The notes under the pieces are model-generated. The model saw nothing but the letters and a program-made list of their open reading frames with translations, had not been told where the DNA came from and did no database searches. The position numbers and the translations under genes were made by a program. This document shows positions 24,369 to 36,264 of a stretch of DNA of 64,000 nt, in pieces; position 1 is the first letter of the stretch, and the number at the start of each line of letters is the position of its first letter. Source of the stretch: Deltaproteobacteria bacterium (GTDB lineage Bacteria; Desulfobacterota; Binatia; UTPRO1); the NCBI GenBank assembly GCA_016200545.1, contig JACQEO010000055.1, positions 18,139-82,138 on the forward strand, in the 5' to 3' direction.

Positions 24369-24650
24369 GTGCGCCGGCGCATGCACGCACTCTCGCGTCC
24401 AGTCCGTACGTGCCTCGGTTGTCGCGAGCGCGATATGCGCGCGGCGCTCACGCGCGTGATCGCGCGCGATGGCCGATTGGAAGTCGACATCGCGAAGCGT
24501 GCGCCCGGTCGCGGTGCGTGGATGCACGCGCGCGCGACGTGTATCGAGGCGTTCGCGCGTCGGGGCGGGTTTGTACGGGCCCTTCGTTGCGTGATACCTA
24601 AATCCGAGCGCGCGGTGTTGCGCGCGCGGTTTTCGGAGGTGCAGGTTTGA
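24369..24650 (+). CDS. ylxR: YlxR family RNA-binding protein (DUF448)
   Basis: A 93-residue YlxR protein. [10 protein letters not shown] is the conserved R-x-C-x-x-C segment, and [20 protein letters not shown] includes the G-R-G-A-(Y/W) core. It sits between nusA and infB, its usual place, and is likely a nucleoid- or RNA-binding modulator. A GTG at 24369 lies 13 bases after GGAGGG; an ATG at 24381 is the alternative start. The stop overlaps the infB start (TTGA). Confidence 0.87.
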   Translation: MRRRMHALSRPVRTCLGCRERDMRAALTRVIARDGRLEVDIAKRAPGRGAWMHARATCIEAFARRGGFVRALRCVIPKSERAVLRARFSEVQV

Positions 24651-27430
24651 TCGCCGCCAAGAAACGCATCCACGAGCTCGCCAAGGAGTGGAACGTCCCG
24701 ACCAAGGACGTGCTCGCGAAGATCGAGCGGCTCGGGATCCGCAACAAGAAGTCGCAGAGTTCGCTCACCGACGACCAGATCGCCCGAGTGCGCGAAGCGC
24801 TCGGGCTGCGCGACAAGGCGGCGGTCACGATCGGCACCGAGCGAATCGTGTCCGAGCGCGTCGTCACCGAGAAAGACGCGGCCGAGGAGCAACTGGTGAC
24901 CTCCCGCGAGCAAGTCGTCGAGAACCGTGTGCGCGCAAACGTCATCCGGCGCCGCACGCAGCGGATCGAGGTCCTGAAGCGCGAGGAAATCCCGACGCCG
25001 CCGCTCGAGGAGGAGCGCGCGCTCGGTGCCGAGCCCGCGCCGGTGGTGAGTGTCGAAGCGGAGTTCGGTGACACGATCGACGTGCCGCTCTTGGACCAGG
25101 AGCCGGCGTCACCGCCGCCCGCGATCGAGGAAATCGCAGCGAGCGCTCGTTCCACGGCAACGCCCGCGATGATCGAGCCTGAGGCGCCCCTCGAGGTCGA
25201 GACCGCCGCGGTCTCGATGGAGAGCATGTCCGAGCTGGCGGCGACGGTCGAGCCGGTTGCCGACGCCACGGCGTCGCGCATCGACGACGCTCCGCAGTCG
25301 GTGCGCGTGCTGGGGCGGATCGACTTGAAAAAGGCGGCTGCGCCCGCGCGTCCCGAGCCGCGTCGCGCCAGCGTCGGCGATCGACCGGCCGGCGTGGCAC
25401 GCCCGCGTCCCGGAACGGTCGCCCCGGCCGAGGTGCCGCCGGCCGCCAAAGACACCGATCTCGGGAAGAAGAAGAAGCGCAAGGTCATCAAGAAGACGGA
25501 CATGCTCGAGACGCTCGAGCGCGACCGCCGTCCGGGTGGCAAATTGCGCCGCAAGAAGCGCGCGTTGCCCGGAAAGGAGCAGCATCGCACCGAGATCACG
25601 ACGCCAAAGGCGAGCAAGCGGGTCGTGAAGATCTCCGAGGCGATCACGGTCGGCGACCTGGCGCGTGCGATCGGCGTCAAGTCGGCCGAAGTCATCCGCA
25701 AGCTCATGGACATGGGCATGATGGCGACCGTCAACCAGGTGCTCGACCACGACACCGCGACGCTGGTCGCAGCGGAGTTCGAGTACAGCGTCGAAAACGT
25801 CGCCCTGAACGTCGAATCGTTGCTCGAAACCGGCCCCGAGGAGGCGATCGACGGCGGCGAGCGCCAGCCGCGTCCCCCGGTCGTGACGATCATGGGGCAC
25901 GTCGACCACGGGAAGACGTCGCTCCTCGACGCCATCCGTCAGGCGAACGTCACCGCGGGCGAGGCGGGCGGCATCACGCAGCACATCGGCGCGTATGCGG
26001 TGGAGGTCGGCTCCCGACGGGTGACCTTTCTCGATACGCCCGGTCACGAGGCGTTCACGGCGATGCGCGCCCGTGGCGCCAAGGTGACCGATCTCGTCGT
26101 CCTCGTCGTAGCGGCGGACGACAGCATCATGCCGCAGACGCAGGAGGCGATCGATCACGCCCGCGCCGCCGAGGTGCCGATCATCGTCGCGATCAACAAG
26201 ATCGACAAACCGGAAGCGGATCTCGAGCGCGTAACGCGGGACCTCGCGAATCACGGGCTCGCGCCCGAGGCATGGGGAGGCGACACCATCGTCGTCCCGG
26301 TGTCGGCCAAGACGAAGGAAGGTATTCCGCAGCTTCTGGAGATGCTCCTCTTGCAAGCGGACGTTCTCGAGGTGGGGGCGAACGCCAATCGCCGCGCCCG
26401 CGGCACCATCGTCGAAGCGAAGCTCGATCGCGGGCGCGGACCGGTGGCGACGGTGCTCGTTCAGGAGGGCACGCTCAAGGTCGGGGACGCGTTCGTGTGC
26501 GGGCTCGAGTACGGACGGATCCGCGCCATGATCGACGATCGCGGCCACAAGCTGGACGCCGCTGGCCCTTCGATGCCGGTCGAGATCCTTGGGCTCACCG
26601 GCGTTCCGGAGGCCGGCGATACGTTCATCGCCGTGGCCGACGAGGCGAAGGCGCGGCAGGTCGCCGAGCATCGCCGCGCCAAGCAGCGCGAGAGCGAGCT
26701 CGCCACCACCAGTAAGGTGTCGCTCGAGGATCTCTACCAGCAGATCCAGGCGGGCGGCGTGAAGGCGCTGAAAGTCGTATTGAAGGCCGACGTGCAAGGA
26801 TCCGTCGAGGCCATCCGTGACGCGCTGACACGCCTCTCGGGGGACGAAGTGAAGCTGTCCGTCATCCACTCCTCGGTCGGCGGTATCAACGAGTCCGACG
26901 TCCTGCTGGCCGCCGCCTCCAACGCGATCGTCATCGGTTTCAACGTCCGCCCGGAGTCGAAGGCGTCGGAGCTCGCCACCCGTGAGGGCGTCGACATCCG
27001 CCTCTACAACATCATCTACGAGGTCGTGAGCGACGTCCGCGACGCACTTGAGGGCCTGCTCGAGCCGACCTTGCACGAGCGCACCGTCGGCAAGGCGGAG
27101 GTGCGACAAATCTTCACCATCCCGAGTGCCGGCCGCGTCGCCGGATGCTTCGTCACCGACGGCAAGATCGTCCGCGGCGGCCGCGCGCGCGTGATCCGCG
27201 ACAACGTCGTCGTCCACGACGGGAAGATCGGCACCTTGCGGCGGTTCAAAGACGACGCCCGCGAGGTGGTATCCGGGTACGAGTGCGGTCTCACGCTCGA
27301 GAACTTTCCCGACGTCAAAGAAGGCGACGTCGTCGAGGCCTTCGAGATGGAAGAGGTCGCCCGGCATTTGGCGCCGGCGGCCCGGCCGGGAGCCGGCGGA
27401 GGCCAGGCGCAGATCGAGCGGCGCGTCTGA
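24647..27430 (+). CDS. infB: Translation initiation factor IF-2
   Basis: A 927-residue IF-2 that delivers fMet-tRNA to the 30S subunit. It has an N-terminal IF2-N domain ([20 protein letters not shown]), then a long Ala/Pro/Glu linker and a second IF2-N-like segment ([20 protein letters not shown]). The GTPase carries G1 [12 protein letters not shown]3 DTPGHEAF and G4 NKID, and is followed by domains II-IV. The TTG start overlaps the ylxR stop (TTGA) and GGAGGT lies 5 bases upstream. All G motifs are intact. Confidence 0.96.
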   Translation: MIAAKKRIHELAKEWNVPTKDVLAKIERLGIRNKKSQSSLTDDQIARVREALGLRDKAAVTIGTERIVSERVVTEKDAAEEQLVTSREQVVENRVRANVIRRRTQRIEVLKREEIPTPPLEEERALGAEPAPVVSVEAEFGDTIDVPLLDQEPASPPPAIEEIAASARSTATPAMIEPEAPLEVETAAVSMESMSELAATVEPVADATASRIDDAPQSVRVLGRIDLKKAAAPARPEPRRASVGDRPAGVARPRPGTVAPAEVPPAAKDTDLGKKKKRKVIKKTDMLETLERDRRPGGKLRRKKRALPGKEQHRTEITTPKASKRVVKISEAITVGDLARAIGVKSAEVIRKLMDMGMMATVNQVLDHDTATLVAAEFEYSVENVALNVESLLETGPEEAIDGGERQPRPPVVTIMGHVDHGKTSLLDAIRQANVTAGEAGGITQHIGAYAVEVGSRRVTFLDTPGHEAFTAMRARGAKVTDLVVLVVAADDSIMPQTQEAIDHARAAEVPIIVAINKIDKPEADLERVTRDLANHGLAPEAWGGDTIVVPVSAKTKEGIPQLLEMLLLQADVLEVGANANRRARGTIVEAKLDRGRGPVATVLVQEGTLKVGDAFVCGLEYGRIRAMIDDRGHKLDAAGPSMPVEILGLTGVPEAGDTFIAVADEAKARQVAEHRRAKQRESELATTSKVSLEDLYQQIQAGGVKALKVVLKADVQGSVEAIRDALTRLSGDEVKLSVIHSSVGGINESDVLLAAASNAIVIGFNVRPESKASELATREGVDIRLYNIIYEVVSDVRDALEGLLEPTLHERTVGKAEVRQIFTIPSAGRVAGCFVTDGKIVRGGRARVIRDNVVVHDGKIGTLRRFKDDAREVVSGYECGLTLENFPDVKEGDVVEAFEMEEVARHLAPAARPGAGGGQAQIERRV

Positions 27431-27448
27431 CGGCCGGCGGGCGGCGCC

Positions 27449-27736
27449 GTGACCGTCGGGGTGCTGCGGCTGACGCTCTTCATTCCGGAGAACCATTCGC
27501 TCAAGGGCAAGCGCAGCGTGCTGCGAAAGATCAAGGCGCGCGTGCGCGACAAGTTCAACGTCTCGATCGCCGAGTGCGACGACCATGACCTCTGGCAGCG
27601 GGCGTTGCTGGCGATCTGCCAGGTCGGAACCGACCAGCCGTTCGTGGACGCGGCGTTGCGCGAGGTGGTGCGCTTCATCGATGAGCTGCACGTAGCCGAG
27701 GTTGGCGAGGAGCAGCTCGAGTTCCTGCACTATTGA
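27449..27736 (+). CDS. DUF503 family protein (YlxP-like)
   Basis: A 95-residue protein of the YlxP/DUF503 family. It starts VGVLRLTLFIPENHSLKGKR, then VLRKIKARVRDKFNVSIAE, the ferredoxin-like fold typical of this group. It sits between infB and rbfA, as in Bacillus and many other bacteria, which suggests a part in ribosome assembly or RNA handling; the function is unknown. The start is GTG; no strong ribosome binding site is seen, so translation may depend on the upstream gene. Confidence 0.85.
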   Translation: MTVGVLRLTLFIPENHSLKGKRSVLRKIKARVRDKFNVSIAECDDHDLWQRALLAICQVGTDQPFVDAALREVVRFIDELHVAEVGEEQLEFLHY

Positions 27737-27742
27737 ACCGCG

Positions 27743-28141
27743 ATGCCTGCGAAGCGAACCGACCGGGTGGGGGCGCTCCTCAAGTCCGCGCTTGCCGAGC
27801 TCCTGCTGCGTGACGTGAAGGATCCCCGCGTCGGCCTGGTGACGATCACCGGCGTCGACGTGTCGCCGGACCTGAAACACGCGCGGGTGTTCGTGTCGGC
27901 ACTCGGCGACGCCGAGGCGCGGGCGCGGAGTCTCGCGGGTCTGGCGAGCGCGCGCGCGTTCCTCCAGGCCCACGCCGGTCGGCGCATCGGGTTGCGCTTC
28001 ACGCCCGAGCTGCGCTTCGAGATCGACCCGTCCTTCGAGGCGGCGGATCGCGTCGAGCGCCTGCTGCGCGATCTGCACCCCGCGTCGCCGCAGGCCCCGC
28101 CGGACGCGCCCGACCCGGACGACGATCCTTCACGCAGATGA
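27743..28141 (+). CDS. rbfA: Ribosome-binding factor A (RbfA)
   Basis: A 132-residue RbfA, a KH-like cold-shock 30S maturation factor. VGALLKSALAELLLRDVKDP and VTITGVDVSPDLKHARVFVS are the conserved opening, and RIGLRFTPELRFEIDPSFE ends the fold. The tail is Pro/Asp-rich. The stop overlaps the truB ATG (ATGA), so the two are coupled. Confidence 0.93.
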   Translation: MPAKRTDRVGALLKSALAELLLRDVKDPRVGLVTITGVDVSPDLKHARVFVSALGDAEARARSLAGLASARAFLQAHAGRRIGLRFTPELRFEIDPSFEAADRVERLLRDLHPASPQAPPDAPDPDDDPSRR

Positions 28142-29055
28142 CCGACGGTGGCGCGCGGACGGCGGGCGGCGTGCACGGCGTTCTGCTCGTCGACAAGCCC
28201 GAGGGCCTCAGCTCGGCGGCGGTCGTGGCGCGCGTGAAGCGCGCGCTCGGTCAACCGAGAGTTGGCCACCTCGGCACGCTCGACCCGTTCGCGACCGGCC
28301 TCTTGCCGATCTGCGTCGGCGAAGGCACGAAGCTCGCGCAATTCCTCGCCGCCGACGCCAAGCGTTACGTCGGCGAGATCGTCCTCGGTGCGACGACCGA
28401 CACGCTCGATCGAACGGGAACGGTGCTCGAGCGTCGTCCGGTGCCGCGGCTCACACCACAGACCGTGGCACGCGCGCTCGCGGGGCTGCGCGGATCGATC
28501 ATGCAGACGCCGCCGATGTATTCGGCGTTGAAGCGCGCCGGCGTCCCGCTGTACCGCTTGGCGCGCGCCGGGCGTGAGGTGGAGCGGCTGCCGCGCCCGG
28601 TGCACGTCGCCGCGTTCGAGGTCGCGTGGATCGGGCGCGATCGCCTCGCGTTCGCGGTCGACTGCTCGAAGGGAACGTACGTGCGGGTTCTGGCGCACGA
28701 TCTCGGCGGCGCGCTCGGAACCGGCGCGCACTTGGCGACGCTGCGGCGGACGAGCTTCGGGCCCTTCGTGCTCGCCGACGCGCTGCCGCTCGCGCGTGTC
28801 GAGGAGCTCGCGGAGAGACATGCGGTCCCGCTGCTGTCGCCGTCGGCGGCAATGACGGGATACCGCGCGATCGTCGCCGACCCGCCGCTCATCACCGCGA
28901 TCCGCCACGGCCGCCAACACGCGTTGCAGGCGCTCGGCGCGCCGCGCACGCACACCGAGGTCGTGCGCATCGAGAGCGCCGACGGGGCGTTGATCGCGGT
29001 GGCCGAAGCGACCGGAGAGGAGGGATGGCGCCTCGCGCGCGTGATGACGTGCTGA
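28138..29055 (+). CDS. truB: tRNA pseudouridine-55 synthase (TruB)
   Basis: A 305-residue TruB that makes pseudouridine 55 in the T loop of tRNAs. GVLLVDKPEGLSSAAVV, then RVGHLGTLDPFATGLLPICV, holds the catalytic Asp of GTLDP. VDCSKGTYVRVLAHDLG is motif III. A short PUA-like C-terminal part follows. The gene overlaps rbfA by 4 bases and lies in the usual place before rpsO. Confidence 0.95.
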   Translation: MTDGGARTAGGVHGVLLVDKPEGLSSAAVVARVKRALGQPRVGHLGTLDPFATGLLPICVGEGTKLAQFLAADAKRYVGEIVLGATTDTLDRTGTVLERRPVPRLTPQTVARALAGLRGSIMQTPPMYSALKRAGVPLYRLARAGREVERLPRPVHVAAFEVAWIGRDRLAFAVDCSKGTYVRVLAHDLGGALGTGAHLATLRRTSFGPFVLADALPLARVEELAERHAVPLLSPSAAMTGYRAIVADPPLITAIRHGRQHALQALGAPRTHTEVVRIESADGALIAVAEATGEEGWRLARVMTC

Positions 29056-29115
29056 GTGCCCGTCACTTTACAACTTCGTAGGTGCATGTTACTCCTCCAC
29101 GCTGACGAGAAGGAC

Positions 29116-29397
29116 ATGGGAGAAGGAACGAGCAGCGCAGAGGCGCAGACTCAGCACATCGTCCAGGCGTATCGCCGCCACGACACCGACACCGGTTCGC
29201 CCGAGGTGCAGGTCGCGCTGCTCAGCGACCGCATTGGGTATCTGACCGAGCACTTCAAGTCCCACGCGAAGGATCATCATTCGCGGCGCGGGCTGCTCAA
29301 GCTGGTAGGGCAGAGGCGGCGGCTGCTGGATTACCTCAAGCGGAGCGACGTCGAGCGCTACAAGTCGTTGATCGAGCGCCTCGGCATCCGCAAGTAA
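29116..29397 (+). CDS. rpsO: Ribosomal protein S15
   Basis: A 93-residue S15 with the invariant core [18 protein letters not shown] and [19 protein letters not shown] followed by RRRLLDYLK. It binds the central domain of 16S rRNA. The ATG at 29116 gives a slightly longer N-terminus than E. coli (89). The frame is open 60 bases further upstream but AAGGAC precedes this ATG. It is followed by pnp, the classic order; S15 commonly autoregulates through its own leader. Confidence 0.95.
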   Translation: MGEGTSSAEAQTQHIVQAYRRHDTDTGSPEVQVALLSDRIGYLTEHFKSHAKDHHSRRGLLKLVGQRRRLLDYLKRSDVERYKSLIERLGIRK

Positions 29398-29485
29398 TCC
29401 GCGGAATCTCCTCCTTTCCGACCCCCATCTCCGCTCTCGGACTATTGTAGTCGGAAGTCCCCCCGAGGGGATGGGAGTGTTCTCC

Positions 29486-31573
<2,088 letters not shown>

Positions 31574-31607
31574 CCGGCGGCACCCACCGCGCCAGCGACC
31601 TCGCGCC

Positions 31608-32909
31608 GTGCGCGCGACCGCCGGCGCACGGTCGCGCGCCCAGGGCCGCATCGAGAAGACCGAGCTCGCCAACGGCATCCGCGTGCTCTCCGAGGAGATT
31701 CCCGGGGTCGCCTCGGTTGCACTCGGGCTCTGGGTCGAGCACGGCTCGCGCGACGAGACGCCGCCGCAGAACGGACTCTCGCATTTCATCGAGCATCTCT
31801 TCTTCAAGGGTACCGCGCGGCGGAGCGCGGGGCAGATCGCCGAGGAGATCGACGCCGTCGGCGGTGTCCTGAACGCCGACACCGATCGCGAGTTCACCTG
31901 CTACTACGCGAAGGTACTGGGCGAGCAGTCGCCGCTCGCAATCGACCTGCTCGCGGACATCTTCCTCGACTCGCGGTTCGACGCCGAGGAGATCGTGCGC
32001 GAGCGGGAGGTCGTCCTCGAGGAGATCGCGCAGATCGAGGACACCCCCGATGACCTCATTCACGATCTCTTCCATCGAGAGTATTGGCGCCATCATCCGC
32101 TCGGCGCCCCGGTGTGCGGCACGCGTGCGACCGTTACGCAGTTCGATCGCGCCGCGTGCGTGGAGCTTTTCGACGCGCGCTACCGGGCCGACCGTCTGGT
32201 CATCGCCGCCGCCGGCCAGGTCGAGCACGCGGCACTCGTCGACGAGATCGCGGCGCGCTTCGCCGGTCTCGAGGGGCACGCGGCGGTCATCGACGGCACG
32301 ATTCCGACGCCGTCCGCCGGCGTTGCCGTCTACGAGCGCAAGCTCGAGCAGGTGCAGCTCTGCCTCGGCACACGCGGCGTCGCCGTTAGCGATCCCGCCC
32401 GCGACGCGGTTGCGGTGCTCAACGCCGCTCTCGGTGACAGCCCGAGCTCGCGCCTCTTCCAGGAGATCCGCGAACGCCGCGGACGAGCATACTCGATCGA
32501 CTCCTTCGTCGAGTCGTATCGTGATACCGGCTACATCGGGATCGCCGCCGGCACGCGCGCACGCTGGGTCGAGGAGGTCGTCGACGTCGTGCTCGCGGAG
32601 CTGCGCCGCATCCGCCGCGAGGGGTTTCCCGCCGACGAGCTGGCGCGCGCCAAAGGCAAGCTCAAAGGGACCTTGCTGCTCGCCCTCGAGACCTCCGATC
32701 AGCGCATGGAGCGTCTGGCGTTGAACGAACTGTACTTTGGGCGTGCGGTGTCGGTGGAGGAGATCGCGCGCCGTGTCGATGCCGTTTGTAACGATGACGT
32801 CGTCGCCGCGGCCGAGCGTCTCTTCGTGCCGGACGGATGCGCTCTCGTTCTTCTCGGCGATCTGCGCGGGCACACGCCCGGTCCGTGCGTCTTCGAGGCG
32901 CTCGGTTGA
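31608..32909 (+). CDS. M16 family zinc peptidase (processing peptidase type)
   Basis: A 433-residue pitrilysin-like protease. The inverted zinc motif HFIEH lies near residue 59-63, followed about 75 residues later by EREVVLEEI with the third zinc ligand. The C-terminal half contains the inactive repeat with RLFQEIRERRGRAYSIDSF. Proteins of this kind follow pnp in many bacteria and resemble the mitochondrial processing peptidase beta subunit. The GTG start lies 34 bases after pnp. The substrate is unknown. No signal peptide is evident. Confidence 0.9.
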   Translation: MRATAGARSRAQGRIEKTELANGIRVLSEEIPGVASVALGLWVEHGSRDETPPQNGLSHFIEHLFFKGTARRSAGQIAEEIDAVGGVLNADTDREFTCYYAKVLGEQSPLAIDLLADIFLDSRFDAEEIVREREVVLEEIAQIEDTPDDLIHDLFHREYWRHHPLGAPVCGTRATVTQFDRAACVELFDARYRADRLVIAAAGQVEHAALVDEIAARFAGLEGHAAVIDGTIPTPSAGVAVYERKLEQVQLCLGTRGVAVSDPARDAVAVLNAALGDSPSSRLFQEIRERRGRAYSIDSFVESYRDTGYIGIAAGTRARWVEEVVDVVLAELRRIRREGFPADELARAKGKLKGTLLLALETSDQRMERLALNELYFGRAVSVEEIARRVDAVCNDDVVAAAERLFVPDGCALVLLGDLRGHTPGPCVFEALG

Positions 32910-32913
32910 GCCG

Positions 32914-34281
32914 ATGATCGCGCGCTACACGCGCCCCGCGATGGGGAGGATCTGGACCGATGCCGCGCGCTACGCGCATTGGCTCGAGATCGAGATCCTC
33001 GTGTGCGAGGCGCTCGCCGTACGCGGCACGATTCCGAAGGCCGCCGTACGCACGGTCCGCCGGCGCGCCCGGATCGACGTTGCACGCATCGCCGCACTCG
33101 AGGCGGAGGTGAAGCACGACGTGATCGCCTTCGTGACCCAGGTCGCGGAGTCGGTCGGTCCGGAAGGACGGTTCCTCCATCTCGGCCTCACTTCCTCGGA
33201 CGTGCTCGATACCGGCTTCGCGCTCCAGCTGCACGAGGCGGGGCGCCTGCTGCTCGCCGGCCAGGATCTCCTGATCGCAACGCTCCGTCGCCTCGCGCGA
33301 CGCCACAAGCGCACGTTGATGATCGGCCGCACGCACGGCATGCACGCCGAGCCGATCACTTTCGGCTTGAAAGTCGCCGGGTGGCACGCCGAGGCTGTGC
33401 GCAACCGCGAGCGCCTCGAGCGGGCGGCGCGTCAGGTGGCGGTCGGCAAGGTCTCCGGCGTCGTCGGCGTCTTCGGAAACGTCGCACCGGAGGTGGAGGC
33501 GCACGTGCTCCGACGGCTCGGCCTCATGCCCGAGCCGCTCGCGACGCAGGTGGTGGCGCGCGACCGACACGCGGAGTTCTTTGCCGCGCTCGCGCTCGCT
33601 GGCGCCGGACTCGAGCGCATCGCGGTCGAGATCCGCCACCTCCAGCGCACCGAGGTCGGCGAGGCGGAGGAGCCGTTCAGCGAGAAACAGAAGGGCTCGT
33701 CGGCGATGCCCCACAAGCGCAATCCGATCGTCGCCGAGAACACGGTTGGGCTCGCACGTCTGCTGCGCGCCTATGCCGGGGCGGCGCTCGAGGATGTCGC
33801 CCTCTGGCACGAGCGCGACATCAGCCACTCGTCCGTGGAGCGCGTCATCGCGCCCGACGCGACGTGCGCCCTCGACTTCATGCTCGCGCGCATGACGGCG
33901 GTCCTCGATGGGCTCGTCGTCCGTCCCGAACGCATGCGCGAGAACCTCGATCGCAGCCACGGCGTCGTCCTGTCCGAGGACGTGTTGCTCGCGCTGGTGC
34001 GTGCGGGCGCGCGACGCGAGGAGGCGTATCGCTGGGTGCAGCGGGCGGCCCACGCCGCGTGGGACGGTGGCACGCGCTTCGCCGACGCACTCGCGGCGGA
34101 TCCGGAAGTTCGCGCGCGGCTCGCGCCCGCGCAGATCGCGGCGTTGCTCGATCCCGCACGACATCTCGCACACCTGGACTTGCTCTTTCACCGTGCCTTG
34201 GGTACCAATCGCGGCACGCGGCGGCGCGGCGCGACGGATCGGCCCCGACCCGCCGGCGCGACCCGCGGAGGGGTCCGATGA
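32914..34281 (+). CDS. purB: Adenylosuccinate lyase (PurB)
   Basis: A 455-residue fumarase-superfamily lyase that acts twice in purine synthesis (SAICAR to AICAR, and adenylosuccinate to AMP). IGRTHGMHAEPITFG contains the general acid His. GSSAMPHKRNPIVAEN is the signature loop with the catalytic Ser, and LGLTSSDVLDTGFALQ the third conserved region. It opens the purB-purC-purS-purQ-purL-purF operon. About 25 C-terminal residues rich in Arg/Gly/Pro extend past the usual end. The stop overlaps the purC ATG (ATGA). Confidence 0.95.
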   Translation: MIARYTRPAMGRIWTDAARYAHWLEIEILVCEALAVRGTIPKAAVRTVRRRARIDVARIAALEAEVKHDVIAFVTQVAESVGPEGRFLHLGLTSSDVLDTGFALQLHEAGRLLLAGQDLLIATLRRLARRHKRTLMIGRTHGMHAEPITFGLKVAGWHAEAVRNRERLERAARQVAVGKVSGVVGVFGNVAPEVEAHVLRRLGLMPEPLATQVVARDRHAEFFAALALAGAGLERIAVEIRHLQRTEVGEAEEPFSEKQKGSSAMPHKRNPIVAENTVGLARLLRAYAGAALEDVALWHERDISHSSVERVIAPDATCALDFMLARMTAVLDGLVVRPERMRENLDRSHGVVLSEDVLLALVRAGARREEAYRWVQRAAHAAWDGGTRFADALAADPEVRARLAPAQIAALLDPARHLAHLDLLFHRALGTNRGTRRRGATDRPRPAGATRGGVR

Positions 34282-34994
34282 ACGACTCGGTGGAAGCGCG
34301 GGAGCTCCTCTACGAGGGGAAAGCGAAGAAACTCTTCGCGACCAGCGATCCCGATCTCCTGCTCCAGTACTTCAAAGACGACGCCACCGCCTTCAACGCG
34401 AAAAAGCGCGGGACCATCGCCGAGAAAGGCGTCATCAACAACGCCGTCTCCGAGGTCTTCTTTCGCCTGCTCGAGCGCGAAGGGGTGCCGACGCACTTCG
34501 TGCGCCGCCTCGACGACCGTCGCATGCTGGTGAAGCGCCTCGAGATCGTGCCGGTCGAGGTCGTGGTGCGGAACGTGATCGCCGGCAGTCTCGCGAAGCG
34601 CCTCGGCTTGGATGAGGGGAAGCCCCTCCCAGAGCCGATCGTCGAGTTCTTCTACAAGAGCGATCCGCTCGACGACCCTATGATCAATGCGTGGCACGTC
34701 CTGGTGCTCGGGATGGCAACCAAGCCGGAACTCGATCGCATGGTCGCGCTGACGTTGCGCACCAACGCAGTGCTGCGGCCGTTTCTCGCCGCGCGCGACA
34801 TCGTCCTCGTCGACATGAAGCTCGAGTTCGGCCGCCATCACGGTGAGATCCTCCTCGGCGACGAGATTTGCCCTGACACCTGCCGCTTCTGGGACAGCAG
34901 CTCCGGCGAGAAGATGGACAAGGACCGCTTCCGCCGCGACCTCGGTCGCGTCGAGGAGGCGTATCAGGAGATCGCGCGCCGAGTCGGTGCGTGA
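34278..34994 (+). CDS. purC: SAICAR synthetase (PurC)
   Basis: A 238-residue PurC that joins aspartate to CAIR using ATP. LLYEGKAKKLFATSDPDLLL is the nucleotide-binding start, VVRNVIAGSLAKRLG and DMKLEFGRHHGEILLGDEI the substrate and metal segments, and PDTCRFWD the C-terminal signature. Length is normal. It overlaps purB by 4 bases. Confidence 0.96.
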   Translation: MNDSVEARELLYEGKAKKLFATSDPDLLLQYFKDDATAFNAKKRGTIAEKGVINNAVSEVFFRLLEREGVPTHFVRRLDDRRMLVKRLEIVPVEVVVRNVIAGSLAKRLGLDEGKPLPEPIVEFFYKSDPLDDPMINAWHVLVLGMATKPELDRMVALTLRTNAVLRPFLAARDIVLVDMKLEFGRHHGEILLGDEICPDTCRFWDSSSGEKMDKDRFRRDLGRVEEAYQEIARRVGA

Positions 34995-35013
34995 GCCGAG
35001 GAGCGAGACGCGC

Positions 35014-35271
35014 ATGGGGTGGAGGGCTCGCGTCTTCGTGACGCCGAAGCAGGGCGTTCTCGATCCCCAGGGCAAAGCCGTCCAGCAATCGCTCCATACG
35101 CTCGGCTATCCCGAGGTCGCCGAGGTGCGGATCGGCAAGTTCATCGAGCTCCGCCTCGCCGACGTCAGCCGCGACAGCGTCGAGACCCGCGTCCGTGAAA
35201 TGTGCGACCGCCTCCTCGCCAACCGCGTCATCGAAAACTTCTCCTTCACGATCGACCCCGAGAACCCGTGA
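35014..35271 (+). CDS. purS: FGAM synthase subunit PurS
   Basis: An 85-residue PurS, the small linker subunit of the three-protein FGAM synthase (PurL, PurQ, PurS). ARVFVTPKQGVLDPQGKAVQ and GYPEVAEVRIGKFIELRLAD are family-specific. GAGGAG lies 10 bases before the ATG. The downstream purQ is separated by 259 bases filled with short tandem repeats, an unusual break in this otherwise tight operon. Confidence 0.93.
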   Translation: MGWRARVFVTPKQGVLDPQGKAVQQSLHTLGYPEVAEVRIGKFIELRLADVSRDSVETRVREMCDRLLANRVIENFSFTIDPENP

Positions 35272-35289
35272 TCATACGAGTTGCATCGC

Positions 35290-35406
35290 GGACCCGTCGC
35301 GAGACGAAGTCGAGCCAGGAGGCGCGCCGGACCCGTCACGAGACGAAGTCGAGCAAGGGAGCCTGGTGGAACCGTCGCGAGACGAAGTCGAGCCAGGGAG
35401 CGCGCC
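35290..35406 (+). repeat. Three tandem 39-bp repeats (family A)
   Basis: Units at 35290-35328, 35329-35367 and 35368-35406. Each begins GGA-CCGTC-CGAGACGAAGTCGAG and the units differ at only a few positions. The 39-bp period keeps the reading frame, so all three frames stay open; in the purQ frame each unit encodes SRDEVE. There are no spacers, so this is not a CRISPR array. Confidence 0.9.
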
Positions 35407-35528
35407 GGATTTATTCCGGCACGCGACGCCCATCGCGAGCGCAGCGAGCGGGGGCAAGATCAGGAGTGGGCGGGATTCACTCCCGTCCGCGACGCCCATC
35501 GCGAGCGCAGCGAGCGGGGGTAGAATCA
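35404..35528 (+). repeat. Two 66-bp-spaced hairpin-plus-core repeats (family B)
   Basis: Each unit has a small hairpin followed after one base by an identical 33-bp core. Unit 1: GCCGGA-TTTAT-TCCGGC at 35404-35420, core 35422-35454. Unit 2: CGGGA-TTCAC-TCCCG at 35471-35485, core 35488-35520. The cores contain GCGAGCGCAGCGAGCGGGGG. The last unit ends 10 bases before the purQ ATG. They resemble dispersed intergenic elements. Confidence 0.85.
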
Positions 35529-35530
35529 AT

Positions 35531-36262
35531 ATGAAATGGGGCGTCATCACCTTCCCGGGCTCGCTCGACGACGTGCAGGCGGCGCACGTCCTCGAGGATC
35601 TCCTCGGCGAGAGCGTCGTGCGCTTGTGGCACAAGGACACCGCGCTCGACGGCCTCGACTGCGTCGTGCTCCCGGGAGGCTTTTCGTACGGCGACTATCT
35701 GCGCTGTGGGGCGATGGCGCGGTTCTCGCCGATCATGCGCGCCGTCGGCGAGTTCGCGGCGGCGGGCCGGGTGGTGATCGGTATCTGCAACGGCTTTCAG
35801 ATCCTCTGCGAAGCCGGGCTGCTGCCGGGAGCCCTCATCCGCAATCGCGGCCTCGCGTTTCTCTGCCAATCGGTGCACGTACGCGTCGAGGATGCGGACA
35901 CGCTCTTTACCAACCGCTGCCGTCGCGGCGACGTTCTCGAGATCCCCGTGAAGCACGGTGAGGGCTGCTACGTCGCCGATGAGGAGACGCTGCACACGCT
36001 CGACGCGGGCCGGCAGATCGTGCTGCGCTACACCGACGGCGAGGGGCGCGTGACGCCGGAAGCGAATCCCAACGGCTCGCTCGCTGCGATCGCCGGCATC
36101 CGCAGCGCGAGCGGCAACGTGTTCGGCATGATGCCGCACCCCGAGCACGCCTGTGAGCGTCTGGTGGGGGGCGAGGACGGCCGCAAGATCTTCCTCTCGG
36201 TGATCGCCGCCGCGGGCGCGACCGCCGAGCCGGTCGCGGCCAAGGTCGTCTCGGGGCCGTGA
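35531..36262 (+). CDS. purQ: FGAM synthase glutaminase subunit PurQ
   Basis: A 243-residue class I glutamine amidotransferase that feeds ammonia to Pur[21 protein letters not shown] precedes the catalytic Cys in [19 protein letters not shown]. The His-Glu pair is in GMMPHPEHA. The frame remains open upstream through the tandem repeats, but [11 protein letters not shown] is the normal N-terminus of the family. No strong ribosome binding site precedes the ATG; the repeat region may affect its translation. The stop is followed directly by purL. Confidence 0.95.
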   Translation: MKWGVITFPGSLDDVQAAHVLEDLLGESVVRLWHKDTALDGLDCVVLPGGFSYGDYLRCGAMARFSPIMRAVGEFAAAGRVVIGICNGFQILCEAGLLPGALIRNRGLAFLCQSVHVRVEDADTLFTNRCRRGDVLEIPVKHGEGCYVADEETLHTLDAGRQIVLRYTDGEGRVTPEANPNGSLAAIAGIRSASGNVFGMMPHPEHACERLVGGEDGRKIFLSVIAAAGATAEPVAAKVVSGP

Positions 36263-36264
36263 GC

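Noticed and set aside
25109..28078. A 989-codon open frame on the minus strand, opposite infB and rbfA
   Set aside because: The plus strand carries unmistakable IF-2, DUF503 and RbfA proteins. The minus frame has no domain signature and is rich in Arg, Asp and Val, as expected for a shadow frame in GC-rich DNA.
29398..29485. Terminator between rpsO and pnp
   Set aside because: Only a 5-bp GACTA/TAGTC hairpin with no U tract is present, too weak for an intrinsic terminator; the two genes are commonly cotranscribed.
35290..35528. CRISPR array
   Set aside because: The 39-bp units are contiguous with no spacers and no cas genes are nearby. The second family is a hairpin plus core element, not a repeat-spacer series.
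35195..35530. An extended PurQ N-terminus encoded by the tandem repeats
   Set aside because: The frame is open, but [11 protein letters not shown] is the normal start of PurQ, and the repeat-encoded residues would have no counterpart in the family. It cannot be fully excluded without mapping the start.
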